From the NCBI RefSeq assembly GCF_000613885.1, contig NZ_BAJV01000010.1, positions 1-64,000 on the forward strand: a stretch of DNA of 64,000 nucleotides. Direction: 5' to 3'. Positions 18,752 through 28,042 of the stretch are shown here, one piece after another. This stretch comes from Asaia prunellae JCM 25354. Its GTDB lineage: Bacteria; Pseudomonadota; Alphaproteobacteria; Acetobacterales; Acetobacteraceae. The position numbers and the translations under genes are program-made. Below the pieces are notes generated by a model. That model saw nothing but the letters and a program-made list of their open reading frames with translations, searched no databases and had not been told where the DNA came from. Within the stretch, counting starts at the first letter, position 1. Every line of letters starts with the position of its first letter.

Positions 18752-20843
18752 ATGCTGCGTAAGCTGTTTTTTCTTGTTCTGCTCCTGTCTTCTTTTGGCC
18801 ATGTGCCTGTTTTCGCCGCCGAGAGCGATCCTGTTGTTTCCAGCCACGATACGGCAACGCTGGTCACTGATCGCGACAGTGTCGAGGCAGGAGCGACGCT
18901 TCATGTCGGGCTGCGTCTGCAACTCAAGCCCGGCTGGCATACCTACTGGCTCAATGCCGGTGATGCCGGTGAGCCGCCGACGCTCAAGGTAACCGCGAGT
19001 GGCGCCCTGACAGGACAAAGCGAGAGAATCGATTTTCCGACTCCTGTCCGTATCAGCGAAGGCGGCCTGATGTCCTACGCTTATACGGGCGATGTGCTGT
19101 TACCACAGGCGCTGAAGCTTGAAGGGCAGGGGGGAGCGGTCACGCTCAAGCTCACGCCGAATGGCTTGTCTGCGCGGCAACCTGCGTACCCGAGCAAGGC
19201 GATTTCGCGCTTGATCTGCCAGCGGGCAACGCCAAGGCAAACAGTTCTGCCCAGGCCCCGCTTTTTGTCCATGCAGCCCAGTCCAGCCCGATACCGTCGC
19301 CTTTTGCGGCGTCTCTTGCAGCGAATGGGCTACTCAGTCTGACGGGAAAGGGGCTCTCACCGGAGAGCGTCGAACGGGCGTGGTTCATGCCTTCCGAAAC
19401 CGGATTGATCGATCAGGTAGCGCCGCAGAAGCTGAATGTCAGCGAGGGTGAGTTGACGCTTGCCCTTAACTGGGTCGATGCCGCACACAAGCCCGCGAGT
19501 CTTGAAGGCGTTGTTGTGGTGCAGGATAAGGCGGGCCAGCAGACGGCGCTCTGGATCAGGACAGTACAAGCCACAGGTGCTGCTTCCGGGAGCTCGGCCA
19601 CGACACCGCCGGTGTCTGCGCCTTCCTCGCTCTGGCAGATGCTGCTTTTTGCGTTTCTGGGCGGGCTCATTCTCAATCTGATGCCATGCGTCTTTCCGGT
19701 TCTGGCCATGAAGGCCTTCTCTCTTGTTCGTCTGGGAGGGGGCAAGCGCCACGAGCAGATTACGAGCGCTCTGGCTTACACAACAGGGTGATGGGGAGTT
19801 TCGCTGCGCTGGGTGTGGCCATGATCTTGCTGCGCAGTGTCGGGTCTGCCGCTGGGTGGGGGTTCCAGTTCCAGTCCCCCATTTTCGTCATCAGCGTGGC
19901 CTGGCTACTGATCATGATGGCACTCAATCTTCTGGGTGTTTTTGAGTTCACGCTGGGTCGTATTGGCCAGGATGTTACGCCGCGTCATGGTGTGTGGGGC
20001 GATATGCTGACGGGTCTGCTGGCAGTGATCGTGGCCACACCCTGCACGGCTCCTTTCATGGGCGCTGCCATTGCTGCGGCCCTGAGTGGGCCGGCCTGGG
20101 CAGGACTCGTACTGTTTCTGGCCATGGGTTTTGGACTGGCATCTCCGTATATAGCGATTGCCACCATTCCATTCCTGGCTCGTCATATGCCAAAGCCAGG
20201 CGCCTGGATGGCGGTGCTTAAACAGGCCCTGGCTTTTCCTCTGCTTGGGACAGCGGTCTGGCTGTTCTGGGTTGCCTGCGTCCAGCGTGGTGCCATGATC
20301 CTGCCTGTAGGATTGGGGGGGGCTGTCGGGCTCGGTCTGGTGGCCTGGCTGTTCGGAACAACACAACGTCAGGCCATGATCAAGGGAGCAACGCCGGGCG
20401 TCATTATCGGGCGCATACTGGCTTTGCTTGTACTGGTCATCGCGGGAGCCAGTCTGGCACGGATCGATAATGGTGTCGCATCCGGTGGATTGGTGGAAAC
20501 AAAGGCAGAAGCCGGCAGTGTCTCCTATTCGCCAGAGCGTCTCGCCGGGCTGCGTGAAGAAGGTAAACCGGTCTTTGTGGATATGACGGCGGCCTGGTGC
20601 ATCACCTGTATGGTCAATGAACGCGTCGCACTGCAAACGGCACCTGTGCAGAAAGCCTTCAAAGCCCAGGGTGTCGTCTATATGAAGGGCGACTGGACCA
20701 ACCGGGATGAAACCATTAGTGCCTTCCTGCGCGAGCATGGCCGCGATGGCGTGCCGCTTTACGTTTATTATGCGCCTCACAAGGACGGGAAGATCCTGCC
20801 GCAGATCCTGACGGTTTCGGGCGTGCTCGATGCGATCAGATGA
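18752..20843 (+). CDS. DsbD/ScsB-like protein-disulfide reductase (two frameshifts)
   Basis: An inner-membrane protein that carries electrons from cytoplasmic thioredoxin to the periplasm. A signal peptide (MLRKLFFLVLLLSSFG) is followed by an N-terminal immunoglobulin-like periplasmic domain (LKPGWHTYWLNAGDAGEPP; then, after correction, WLVCAATCVPEQGDF with its CxxxC pair). The membrane domain has the two reactive Cys-Pro motifs, LMPCVFPVLAMKAF and TPCTAPFMG. A C-terminal thioredoxin-like domain has TAAWCITCMVNERV. Frameshifts, each one base short, lie near 19160-19162 and at the GGG run 19786-19788. The corrected length is 697 aa. Clients may be DsbC-like isomerases or copper-resistance proteins; none are nearby. 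Confidence 0.85.
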
Positions 20844-20951
20844 GGAGGACCTTGTCAGGCAGTATCACCTGTCTCGGGTACCTTGTCTGAAGCGTTGCGC
20901 AAGGAATACACGATAAAGGACCGCCTGTTGTGCGTCTCTGGAAAGGCTGCT

Positions 20952-21155
20952 TCAGAGATGCGAGGCACCCATACCCGAGCCCATATACATATGACCGTGA
21001 GGTCTGCGATCTGATGGCGGCACGTCTTTTGAAGGCGAGCTGCCTGTCGAGGAAACAGGCCGAAGCAATCCGGCGCGGCTTTCATCGTCGTGTGGAAGAG
21101 GATGTGAACAGGCAGTCAGGGTCAGGAAAATGCCGCAGAGCGGGAGAAGGCGCAT
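20952..21155 (-). CDS. Small lipoprotein, 67 aa
   Basis: A hypothetical lipoprotein. Its signal sequence MRLLPLCGIFLTLTAC ends in a lipobox LTAC, so the mature chain begins at Cys16. The rest is polar, Pro/Ser-rich and unstructured, with a His/Met-rich tail (RPHGHMYMGSGMGASHL) that could bind metal ions. The ATG at 21155 has GAGG 7 nt upstream; longer in-frame starts would bury the signal peptide. It is convergent with the DsbD/ScsB-like gene. Given the His/Met tail, a link to copper stress is possible but speculative. Confidence 0.6.
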   Translation of the reverse strand: MRLLPLCGIFLTLTACSHPLPHDDESRAGLLRPVSSTGSSPSKDVPPSDRRPHGHMYMGSGMGASHL

Positions 21156-21263
21156 GATGATACCTCGGTCTTTTCCGTTAAATCTGCGCCTGAAATGCGG
21201 TGAGGCCAAGAAGCCGGGCCGCATGATCGTGTAACGCATTGCATCCTGCGCGCCTGTTACCGC

Positions 21264-22202
21264 TCAGATCCAGACATCCTCGTTCAGCTCTCGATAGCGC
21301 TCTATCCCGATCGTACGGATACGTTTGACGTCCTGATGGGGGGGAAGCCCGAAAATCGTCTTGTATTCACGAGTGAACTGGGAGGGGCTTTCATAGCCCA
21401 CGGCAAAACCGGCATCGGCGGCAAGCCGGTCTTCACTCAGCATCAGGCGTCTGGCTTCCTGCAGGCGAAGGCGTTTGCGGTATTGTACGGGAGAAATTCC
21501 GGTCACTTCCTGGAATTTGCGATAGAAAGTGGATTGCCCCATCCCGGCAAGACGCGGGAGCCGGGTCATCTCGGTTTCCTCCATAAAGTTTGCACGCAGG
21601 AAAGCCAGAGTCCGATTGATGCGTGAGGCATCGCTTTTCTGGTCAGCGATTTCATGGAGGACGTGGCGCTGATCGCCCTGAAGGGTACGATAAATCAACT
21701 CCCGCTTGAGCATGGGGGCCAGAAATTTGCGATCCTGTTCGCTGTCGAGTGCGCAGAGCAGGCGGCGCAACACGTCCAGCAGATCGGGCGTAACCGGGCT
21801 CAATCCAAGGCTCGCACGCAATGGCGCCTGCAAGCCGGGATCTGCACGGGTCTGTGCAATGACTTCCGCAATTTCGGCCGGTTCGAATGCAATGCAGGCG
21901 GCCAGGTATGGCTCTTCCGGCGAGGCGCGGGTGATATGACCGGAAAGCGGCAGGTCGACCGTGGCTACCAGATAATGGTTCTGGTCGTAATCGAAGCTCC
22001 GCTTGTGAATCCGGATAGTCTTTGCACCCTGGATGATGAGGTAAATGCGCGGTTGATACACGACAAGAAGAGGATCTGTTGTCGTGTCCGAGCGGTAGAG
22101 CGTCAGGTAATCGATAGCGGTTTTGGTGCTTTTGCGTGGGCAATGCCGACGTACGAGCGCCTGGACCTCTGTCAGCTGAGCAGTCATTTCCGGTTTCAAC
22201 AT
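21264..22202 (-). CDS. AraC-family transcriptional regulator with AraC_N (cupin-like) domain
   Basis: A 312-aa regulator. The N-terminal AraC_N domain (PF06719 type) contains LTLYRSDTTTDP, VYQPRIYLIIQGAKT and HYLVATVDLPLSGHI. The C-terminal double helix-turn-helix contains MTRLPRLAGMGQSTFYRKF and ARRLMLSEDRLAADAGFAVG, followed by the AraC signature YESPSQFTREYKTIFG. Regulators of this subfamily commonly control a divergently transcribed oxidoreductase gene. Here an SDR gene lies 440 bp away in the opposite direction, with a small ORF between. The start could be ATG 22202 or 22187. The effector is unknown. Confidence 0.88.
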   Translation of the reverse strand: MLKPEMTAQLTEVQALVRRHCPRKSTKTAIDYLTLYRSDTTTDPLLVVYQPRIYLIIQGAKTIRIHKRSFDYDQNHYLVATVDLPLSGHITRASPEEPYLAACIAFEPAEIAEVIAQTRADPGLQAPLRASLGLSPVTPDLLDVLRRLLCALDSEQDRKFLAPMLKRELIYRTLQGDQRHVLHEIADQKSDASRINRTLAFLRANFMEETEMTRLPRLAGMGQSTFYRKFQEVTGISPVQYRKRLRLQEARRLMLSEDRLAADAGFAVGYESPSQFTREYKTIFGLPPHQDVKRIRTIGIERYRELNEDVWI

Positions 22203-22334
22203 GGCTATAAAATTGCACAATGAGAAAAAAAGGCAAGTTTCCAGGAATCCTGAGATAACGCTCCTTCATGCTGTGTAGGCATGGTGTGCCTGTCCGAAAG
22301 ACACAGGAGTTTCACTCTCGAAGAGGAGCCTGCC

Positions 22335-22550
22335 ATGCAGAACCTTACCGTTAGACCCACTAGAGGGCCTGTTCTCCATAGCTGTCAGAAGAAAGATATC
22401 CGACTTCTGTATCGTGTATGGCGCGAACAGATCGGAAGGCTCGAAGGCAGGACGATCCGCTTCACGGTTTCGCAGAGGCGTCAGATGCTGAGAGATTTCT
22501 GCAATAACTGCAGGGTTCTCGATCGCTCATGCGGCCTGCCGCAGGCCTGA
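22335..22550 (+). CDS. Small basic hypothetical protein, 71 aa
   Basis: Tentative gene. The ATG at 22335 has a strong ribosome site (GAGGAG, 7 nt upstream). The product is basic (MQNLTVRPTRGPVLHS; later WREQIGRLEGRTIRF) with three Cys residues near the C-terminus (DFCNNCRVLDRSCG). No family is recognised. It sits between the AraC regulator and the SDR gene, and could be the first gene of the SDR transcript or a leader ORF. Coding is supported only by the ribosome site and uninterrupted frame. Confidence 0.4.
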   Translation: MQNLTVRPTRGPVLHSCQKKDIRLLYRVWREQIGRLEGRTIRFTVSQRRQMLRDFCNNCRVLDRSCGLPQA

Positions 22551-22642
22551 GCGATGCTTGAATTCATGCTCGTGTCTGACGCGATCAAATTTCTGGGGCT
22601 CAACGCCTTTTTTGCCATTTTCCAGAACAGGGAAACAGATTG

Positions 22643-23374
22643 ATGACTGCAAAAATTGCCATCGTAACCGGCGCAAGCCGCGGTATTGGTGCTGGTATCG
22701 CCCGCCAGCTGGCCAGCGAAGGCTATGATATTGCCTTCTCCTACCCGCGTGACGCGGCGAGTGCGCAGGACACGATCCGTGCCGTCGAGGCTCTCGGGCG
22801 TCGCGCACTGGCAGTCCAGGCTGACGGCAGCACGGTTGAAGGTAACGAGAAGATCGTCGCGGAAACAATTCGCGCTTTTGGCCGCCTTGATGTGCTGGTC
22901 TGCAATGCGGGGATGTATCCCAAGGGGACGATCGACGATATCACGCCTGAAGTTATCGAAGCCGGCCTCAATCTCAATGTGCGCGGCCCGATGATCGAAA
23001 CCATGTGTGCCGTGAAGCACATGCAGAGCGGCGGCCGTATCATTCTTATGGGTTCATCATTCGGAGGTCGTGCTCCACTGCCGGGTCTGTCGCTCTATTC
23101 CAGCACCAAGGCCGCATTGCGTGGTTTTGCCCAGGGTGTGGCGCGTGATCTTGGCAATCGTGGCATCACGATCAATGTTGTCGAACCGGGCCCGGTGAAT
23201 ACCGCCATGAACCCGTCCGACACTGATGCAGCGAAGGTGCTTGCCAGCTTTGTCGCGACCGGCGCCTATGGCGAGATCGAAGACATCGTCAACGTGGTAT
23301 CGTTCCTGGTCAATGAGCGTTCAAGCTACATCACCGGCTCGGCTCTGGCTGTCGATGGTGGTCTGCTGGCCTGA
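22643..23374 (+). CDS. SDR-family NAD(P)-dependent oxidoreductase
   Basis: A 243-aa classical short-chain dehydrogenase. Nucleotide-binding motif TGASRGIGAG, the structural motif CNAG, catalytic Ser-Tyr-Lys in MGSSFGG and YSSTKAAL, and the usual ending DGGLLA. The second ATG (22643) is preferred over the TTG at 22640. It lies divergent to an AraC_N-type regulator that may control it. It resembles 3-oxoacyl-ACP reductase-like SDRs of unknown substrate. The gene is followed by the tRNA-Phe gene on the other strand. Confidence 0.9.
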   Translation: MTAKIAIVTGASRGIGAGIARQLASEGYDIAFSYPRDAASAQDTIRAVEALGRRALAVQADGSTVEGNEKIVAETIRAFGRLDVLVCNAGMYPKGTIDDITPEVIEAGLNLNVRGPMIETMCAVKHMQSGGRIILMGSSFGGRAPLPGLSLYSSTKAALRGFAQGVARDLGNRGITINVVEPGPVNTAMNPSDTDAAKVLASFVATGAYGEIEDIVNVVSFLVNERSSYITGSALAVDGGLLA

Positions 23375-23499
23375 TACAGGCAGAGAATATCGCATCAAAC
23401 CAAATGATTGGTTTTTCCGGCGTTCCAGACTCATCGGGTCTGGGACGCCGAACTGCGTCAGCTTGCAGAATACAAGATTACGGATTTTCAGGGAGAAAG

Positions 23500-23575
23500 T
23501 GGTGCCCAAGACCGGGATCGAACCAGTGACACTGCGATTTTCAGTCGCATGCTCTACCAACTGAGCTACTTGGGC
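23500..23575 (-). tRNA. tRNA-Phe (anticodon GAA)
   Basis: On the minus strand the sequence begins GCCCAAGTAGCTCAGTTGG and ends CTTGGGCA followed by an encoded CCA (76 nt). The acceptor stem GCCCAAG/CTTGGGC pairs fully. The D arm (GCTC...GAGC), anticodon arm with loop CTGAAAA (anticodon GAA) and T arm (CTGG-TTCGATC-CCGG) are all present. It lies 28 nt downstream of yacG on the same strand, as the probable end of the his-infA-maf-rng-yacG run. Confidence 0.98.
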
Positions 23576-23603
23576 ACCGTCACCAAGCGGTGTGAGAGGG
23601 GGT

Positions 23604-23789
23604 TTACTCTAACCCGTCACGCTGATCAAGCGGGGGAAAGACGATTTTTTCCTCATCATCCCCGGTCGAGGCCGGAATGCTGTAGCTCTCATTGAACCAG
23701 CGGCCGAGATCGATATCAGCGCAACGCTTGCTGCAGAACGGGCGAAACGCTGTCTCTGTCGGGCGCTTGCAGATGGGGCAGAGGCTCAT
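23604..23789 (-). CDS. yacG: YacG-type zinc-binding DNA gyrase inhibitor
   Basis: A 61-aa zinc protein. Four cysteines are arranged as in YacG: CPICKRPT and [15 protein letters not shown]. YacG binds GyrB and inhibits gyrase in E. coli. The start is the ATG at 23789, which overlaps the stop of the upstream RNase E/G gene by 4 nt (ATGA), showing translational coupling. The maf-rng-yacG order is common in alphaproteobacteria. Confidence 0.92.
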   Translation of the reverse strand: MSLCPICKRPTETAFRPFCSKRCADIDLGRWFNESYSIPASTGDDEEKIVFPPLDQRDGLE

Positions 23790-24860
23790 GGCGTGAAACT
23801 CCAATAGGCATCCGGGTAGTCAGGCATCATTGTCAGAGTAAGAGGCGCTCCCCAGCAGAGCGCGAAGTGCGACAGTGCCTCGCGCTCAGTTTCCAGCGCC
23901 CTTACAACGGCCAAAGAGGCGCGGAGTACGGGATTTCCGCCTGCCATTACACTACCTTTGTCGCGCAGGATCTGTCTCAAAGCAGAAAGCCCGCGCCCGC
24001 CGGGGCTGGAAAGTGCTTCATGCAAAGGTGCACGTCCTCTGGTGCGGACGACTTCCAGCAGACCCAGGGCCGTCGCTCCGAGCATTCTGGCTGCATCGGG
24101 TCATCGGCCAGGGCCGTTGCCAGAAAGGCGCCAAGTGCAGGGCGCTTGCGCAGGGGCACCCCCGCTGGGTCTATGAGAATGGCACCGCTCAGATTACGCA
24201 GACGGATCTCACGTGACAGAGCTACAAAACCATGGCGATTGGCCGCGAACCCGTCCATCTGGCGACGCTGGTCCGGAGAAGGGTCGTCCAGGTCAATGGC
24301 GGTCAGGGCCGGTGTCGGTGTGATGGTGGCGCGTAATCCGTTCGGCAGAGAGGCCTGTGGGGTGGAAAGCTCGTCGCATAAGGCTTCGAGAACGGTATCG
24401 AAAGCCTGGCTGACACGCTCGATACGAGGCCTTAGCGCCGCTGGAATCTGCGCCATGAGGCAGGATCGTCACAGCACAGGGCAAGATCCGGGTAACGTGC
24501 TGCAATTTCCTCAAGTGGCGTAGGACCACGCGAGACAAGTTGTGGGATATTGCCTTCGGGTGAATGGCCGGTAAGCGGTTTGAGGCGTAATCCTTTGCCG
24601 TTCTGTGCACTGCGCGTTACACGGGCGGCGACCAGAGCGCCCTCCTGATGTGTGCCGGTCAGAAAGCCGGTGCTATGATCAAAGAGTGTGACAAAAGCAC
24701 CACCAAGTGCCGGGGCGGCCTTTTGCACCCTGACCAGATGAATGTCGCCATAGCCATCGGGCATACCGGGGCGCCAGAGGCCGAAGTCGAGCAGATCATC
24801 ACCGTCGCAGACAGCAATACGCGCCTCGCCCGGTGACCAGGCGATACGGCACTCTTTCAT
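23786..24860 (-). CDS. Ribonuclease E/G family protein (two frameshifts)
   Basis: RNA-processing endonuclease family. Evidence is scattered over three frames: the N-terminal part ([37 protein letters not shown]) ends near 24432, the catalytic part ([11 protein letters not shown] and [17 protein letters not shown], which match the conserved Asp-containing RNase E/G motifs) follows, then [22 protein letters not shown]. Both breaks are one base short, near 24431-24443 and in the GGG run at 24098-24100. The corrected length is about 358 aa, shorter than E. coli RNase G (489 aa). It overlaps maf and yacG by 4 nt on each side. Confidence 0.82.
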
Positions 24861-25465
24861 GCCAGAAAGCGGAAGGACTGACCGCGCAGCATCTGGGCGG
24901 TCTCGAACAGCGGCAAGCCGATTACGGCTGAGGGACTGCCGCCTACATACCGTATGACCGAGGCTGCCGCGCCCTGAAGCGCATAGCCGCCTGCCTTGCC
25001 TTGCCAGTCACCCTGGTCGAGCAGGGCGGTAATCTGACAGTCGGTCAGACGTGAGAAGGTTACGTCGGTTTCGACCAGACGCTCGACATGGCGCCCTTCT
25101 GCCCAGGCAGGGCTTGGCGTAACGCAGACCGCAGTGAGGACAGTATGGCGTCGCCCGGAAAGCAGACGCAGGCAGCGTTCTGCCGTTGCGCGGTCTTCAG
25201 CCTTGGGCAGGATTCGCCTACCGACAGCAACGAGTGTGTCAGCTGCCAGAACCAGAGCGGACCCTGTTGTCCGGGCGGCGATCGCTTTGGCCTTCATCCG
25301 GGCCAGACGCGCCACGCAAAGTCGTGGCGTTTCATTCTGGCGCGGTGATTCATCCAGATCGGCAGCGTCGATACGATCGGGAACGAGCCCGATCTGGCGC
25401 AGGAGATCGATCCGCCGGGGCGATGCCGAAGCGAGGATCAGTTCCGGCCTGATGCCGTCCGTCAT
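24857..25465 (-). CDS. maf: Maf-like nucleoside triphosphate pyrophosphatase
   Basis: A 202-aa Maf/YhdE-family house-cleaning enzyme that hydrolyses non-canonical or canonical nucleoside triphosphates to monophosphates. The start signature LILASASPRRIDLL, AADTLVAVGRRILPKAED and GKAGGYALQGAA are all typical. Its stop overlaps the RNase E/G start by 4 nt, and its start follows infA by 10 nt, so it is part of the same operon. Confidence 0.93.
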   Translation of the reverse strand: MTDGIRPELILASASPRRIDLLRQIGLVPDRIDAADLDESPRQNETPRLCVARLARMKAKAIAARTTGSALVLAADTLVAVGRRILPKAEDRATAERCLRLLSGRRHTVLTAVCVTPSPAWAEGRHVERLVETDVTFSRLTDCQITALLDQGDWQGKAGGYALQGAAASVIRYVGGSPSAVIGLPLFETAQMLRGQSFRFLA

Positions 25466-25475
25466 GAAAACGCTC

Positions 25476-25694
25476 TTACTTGAAGCGGAAGGTAATGCGG
25501 CCCTTTGACAGGTCGTATGGGGTCATTTCAACGTTGACGCGGTCACCTGCCAGAACGCGAATACGGTTCTTGCGCATCTTGCCGCTTGTATGAGCGAGAA
25601 TCGTGTGTTCGTTGTCGAGGGTCACGCGGAACATGGCATTGGGCAGCAGCTCAGTAACAGTGCCACTGAATTCGATCATGTCTTCTTTTGACAT
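25476..25694 (-). CDS. infA: Translation initiation factor IF-1
   Basis: A 72-aa S1/OB-fold protein of the 30S subunit, complete and typical: it starts [20 protein letters not shown] and ends [14 protein letters not shown]. The ATG at 25694 gives the usual IF-1 length; the longer in-frame extension is non-coding. It lies between hisD (143 nt upstream) and maf (10 nt downstream). Confidence 0.97.
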   Translation of the reverse strand: MSKEDMIEFSGTVTELLPNAMFRVTLDNEHTILAHTSGKMRKNRIRVLAGDRVNVEMTPYDLSKGRITFRFK

Positions 25695-25752
25695 TGGGGT
25701 CCTTGTCGGGATTGAAGCTGAAACACGCAGGAGGAGGGGCCACACAAGCCCC

Positions 25753-25770
25753 CGGCAGAAAATTCTGCCG
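25753..25770. repeat. Palindrome in the hisD-infA spacer
   Basis: CGGCAGAA-AA-TTCTGCCG is an almost continuous palindrome between hisD and infA, on the infA leader side. It could be part of a terminator or a processing hairpin. On the transcribed (minus) strand it is followed by a G-rich, not U-rich, stretch. Confidence 0.35.
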
Positions 25771-25819
25771 CGTATGTGCTGGCTGCAGGCCGTTACGTCA
25801 AGTTTCTTGCTGATTTATT

Positions 25820-25844
25820 GGGGTGAAAAGGGCCAGATCACCCC
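25820..25844 (-). terminator. Hairpin overlapping hisD stop
   Basis: GGGGTGA (25820-25826) and TCACCCC (25838-25844) form a 7-bp stem on the minus-strand transcript. The hisD stop codon lies within the first arm. AATAAATC follows, without a clear U-tract, so it may only attenuate or protect the transcript 3' end. Confidence 0.3.
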
Positions 25845-27144
25845 TGATTCCACCCCAATGCATCGAGTCGGGCCGAAAGGCTGAGCGCGTGGGCTCCAAG
25901 TCCTTCGGCCCGGGCAAGGGCGACCCCGGCAGGGCCAACCGCGCGCAAACCGTTTTCATCTGTGGCGATCGAGGTCGTCCGTTTGAGGAAGTCAAAAACT
26001 GACAGCCCCGATGCGAACCGCGCCGTGCGGCTGGTAGGCAGAACGTGGTTCGGCCCGCCAACATAATCGCCCACGGCTTCCGGACAGTTGCGCCCGAGGA
26101 ACATGGCCCCTGCGTGGCGAATCTTCGTCGCAAAGGTTTCCGGGTCGTCGAGCATTACTTCCAGATGTTCCGAGGCAAAACGATTGGCGATCCGCGCGGC
26201 TTCCTCCCAGTCACGTACAATCACGACTGCGCCATGATCGGCCCAGGATTTGCCCGCGATAGCGGCACGCGGCAGGGTCAGAAGCTCGTTTTCGAGCGCC
26301 TTGACCACAGTCCTAGCAAAGGCGGGATCATCCGTGATCAGTACGGCCTGTGCAAGCTCGTCATGCTCGGCCTGAGCCAGAAGATCAAGCGCGACAAAGC
26401 GTGGCTCATTGCGATTGTCAGCTACGACGACGACTTCGGATGGGCCTGCAATCGAGTCGATGCCGACATGGCCGAAGACCTGACGCTTGGCTTCGGCTAC
26501 ATAGGCATTGCCCGGCCCGACAATACGATCGACCGGCGGGATGCTTGCCGTGCCATAGGCGAGGGCGGCCACGGCCTGGGCACCACCGACACGATAGATT
26601 TCGTTCACGCCACAGACCCGTGCGGCCGCAAGAACCAGTGGGTTGAGGACGCCATCGGGGCAGGGCACGCACATGGCGATACGCTCGACACCTGCCACGC
26701 GCGCGGGCAGGGCGTTCATCAGTACGGACGAGGGATAGCCGCCTTGCCGCCCGGCACATAGAGTCCGACAGCATCAAGTGATGTCCAGCGCATACCAAGC
26801 GTCAGCCCGGCATCGTCAGTATAGGAAAGGTTGGAAGGCAGCTGTGCCCGGTGAAAGGCCTCGATACGTGTGGCGGCGAGGGTGAGCGCTTCCATGAGGT
26901 CCGCATCGACCCTGTCGGCTTCACGGGCAATCTCGGCTTCGGAAATACGAAGGGTGTCTGCTGTCAGATCCAGTCTGTCGAAACGCGATGTATAGTTACA
27001 AAGCGCGGTGTCGCCCTGGCTGCGTATGGCAGCAATAATGTCGCGTACGGGTGTACTGACACTGGTTTCGACCGCACTGCGATCGGCAAGCAGGCTGCCG
27101 AGGCGGGTTTCAAAATCATCGTCACTGCTCTGGAGCCATTTCAT
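25838..27144 (-). CDS. hisD: Histidinol dehydrogenase (frameshifted)
   Basis: Catalyses the last two oxidations of histidine synthesis, L-histidinol to L-histidine, with NAD and Zn. Seen: GLYVPGGKAA near residue 130; after the break, MNALPARVAGV, YRVGGAQAVAALAYGT, IVGPGNAYVAEAKR, SIAGPSEVVVVAD and AEHDELAQAVLITDD; then SGLSVFDFLKR. The frame breaks at about 26737-26741. One restored base gives GGKAAYPSSVLMNALPA, the normal family sequence, and a 435-aa protein. It overlaps the hisG stop by 4 nt. Histidine synthesis is central, so the break is probably an assembly error. Confidence 0.95.
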
Positions 27145-27848
27145 GCGGCATTCTCCTGCAGGGCGTTGCGGAAGCGTTCGATCAGGGCGCGAATGGCCTC
27201 AGGTCGGGTCTTCAGGGCAACACGATTGACAATCAGGCGGCTCGTGACATGGGCGATCACATCAGTCTCGCGCAGGCCATTGGCCTTGAGTGTCGAGCCG
27301 GTATCAACGAGATCCACAATCACGCTGGCCATATCAAGTGTTGGTGCCAGTTCCATGGCACCATGCAGATGGACGATCTCGGCGTTGACCCCCCTGGCAG
27401 CAAAATGACGCCGCGTGATTGTCGGATATTTGGTGGCGACGCGAATATGCGAGCTCGCAGCCGTGGTGTCATGGGTGCCTTCGCCAACGGGTCGGGCGAT
27501 GGAAATGCGGCAGCCACCTATGCCCAGATCGAGTGGGGCATAGATATCGGGATAATCGAATTCCATGAGCACATCGGCACCGCAGACACCGATCTGTGCG
27601 CCGCCATGGGCCACGAAGGTCGCGACATCGAAAGAGCGGACGCGCACCACATCGATATTAGGGTCGAGGGTAGGGAAACGCAGGCTGCGCGTGCCTTCGC
27701 CGATCGCACTCCCGTCCTCGAACAGGCCGGTACGTTCCAGAACGGGGCCAAGGGCCTTCAGGATACGGCCTTTCGGCAGCGCCAGAATAAGGGGCGCGTC
27801 CACAGGTTCGGACGGGGAGCGGGACAGGGATTCGGCTGCAGCGATCAT
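27141..27848 (-). CDS. hisG: ATP phosphoribosyltransferase, short form (HisG)
   Basis: A 235-aa catalytic subunit for the first step of histidine synthesis. It has LILALPKGRILKALGPVL, RVRSFDVATFVAHGGAQIG, GADVLMEF and the phosphoribosyl-binding segment VDLVDTGSTLKANGL. It lacks the C-terminal regulatory domain of long HisG, so it should need HisZ, which is not in this window. The stop overlaps hisD by 4 nt. It is the first gene of the hisG-hisD-infA-maf-rng-yacG run. Confidence 0.96.
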   Translation of the reverse strand: MIAAAESLSRSPSEPVDAPLILALPKGRILKALGPVLERTGLFEDGSAIGEGTRSLRFPTLDPNIDVVRVRSFDVATFVAHGGAQIGVCGADVLMEFDYPDIYAPLDLGIGGCRISIARPVGEGTHDTTAASSHIRVATKYPTITRRHFAARGVNAEIVHLHGAMELAPTLDMASVIVDLVDTGSTLKANGLRETDVIAHVTSRLIVNRVALKTRPEAIRALIERFRNALQENAA

Positions 27849-27995
27849 GACGCTCTGTTCCTAACACAGAGTTTCCCGCCCAAGAACCATGGGCGCAAAG
27901 AGTTTTTGCATGAATGTCTGCCGCGTGACGTGTCGGTCTCGTTAGGGTGAAGAGCTGTTTTCGGTCTTTTATTGCAACCCGGTGCGGGTGAGACC

Positions 27996-28014
27996 GCTTG
28001 ATTGATTATCAAGC
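27996..28014. promoter_or_regulatory. Inverted repeat upstream of aldo/keto reductase
   Basis: GCTTGAT-TGATT-ATCAAGC is a perfect 7-bp inverted repeat ending 29 nt before the start codon at 28043. The position fits an operator or a leader hairpin. No matching copy was noticed elsewhere in the window. Confidence 0.4.
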
Positions 28015-28042
28015 CCCATGCAGGTGACAGGAGAACTGAGGC

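Noticed and set aside
18752-20843. Programmed ribosomal frameshifting in dsbD and other genes
   Set aside because: The sites share no slippery heptamer or downstream pseudoknot, and the same kind of single-base loss occurs in many unrelated genes.
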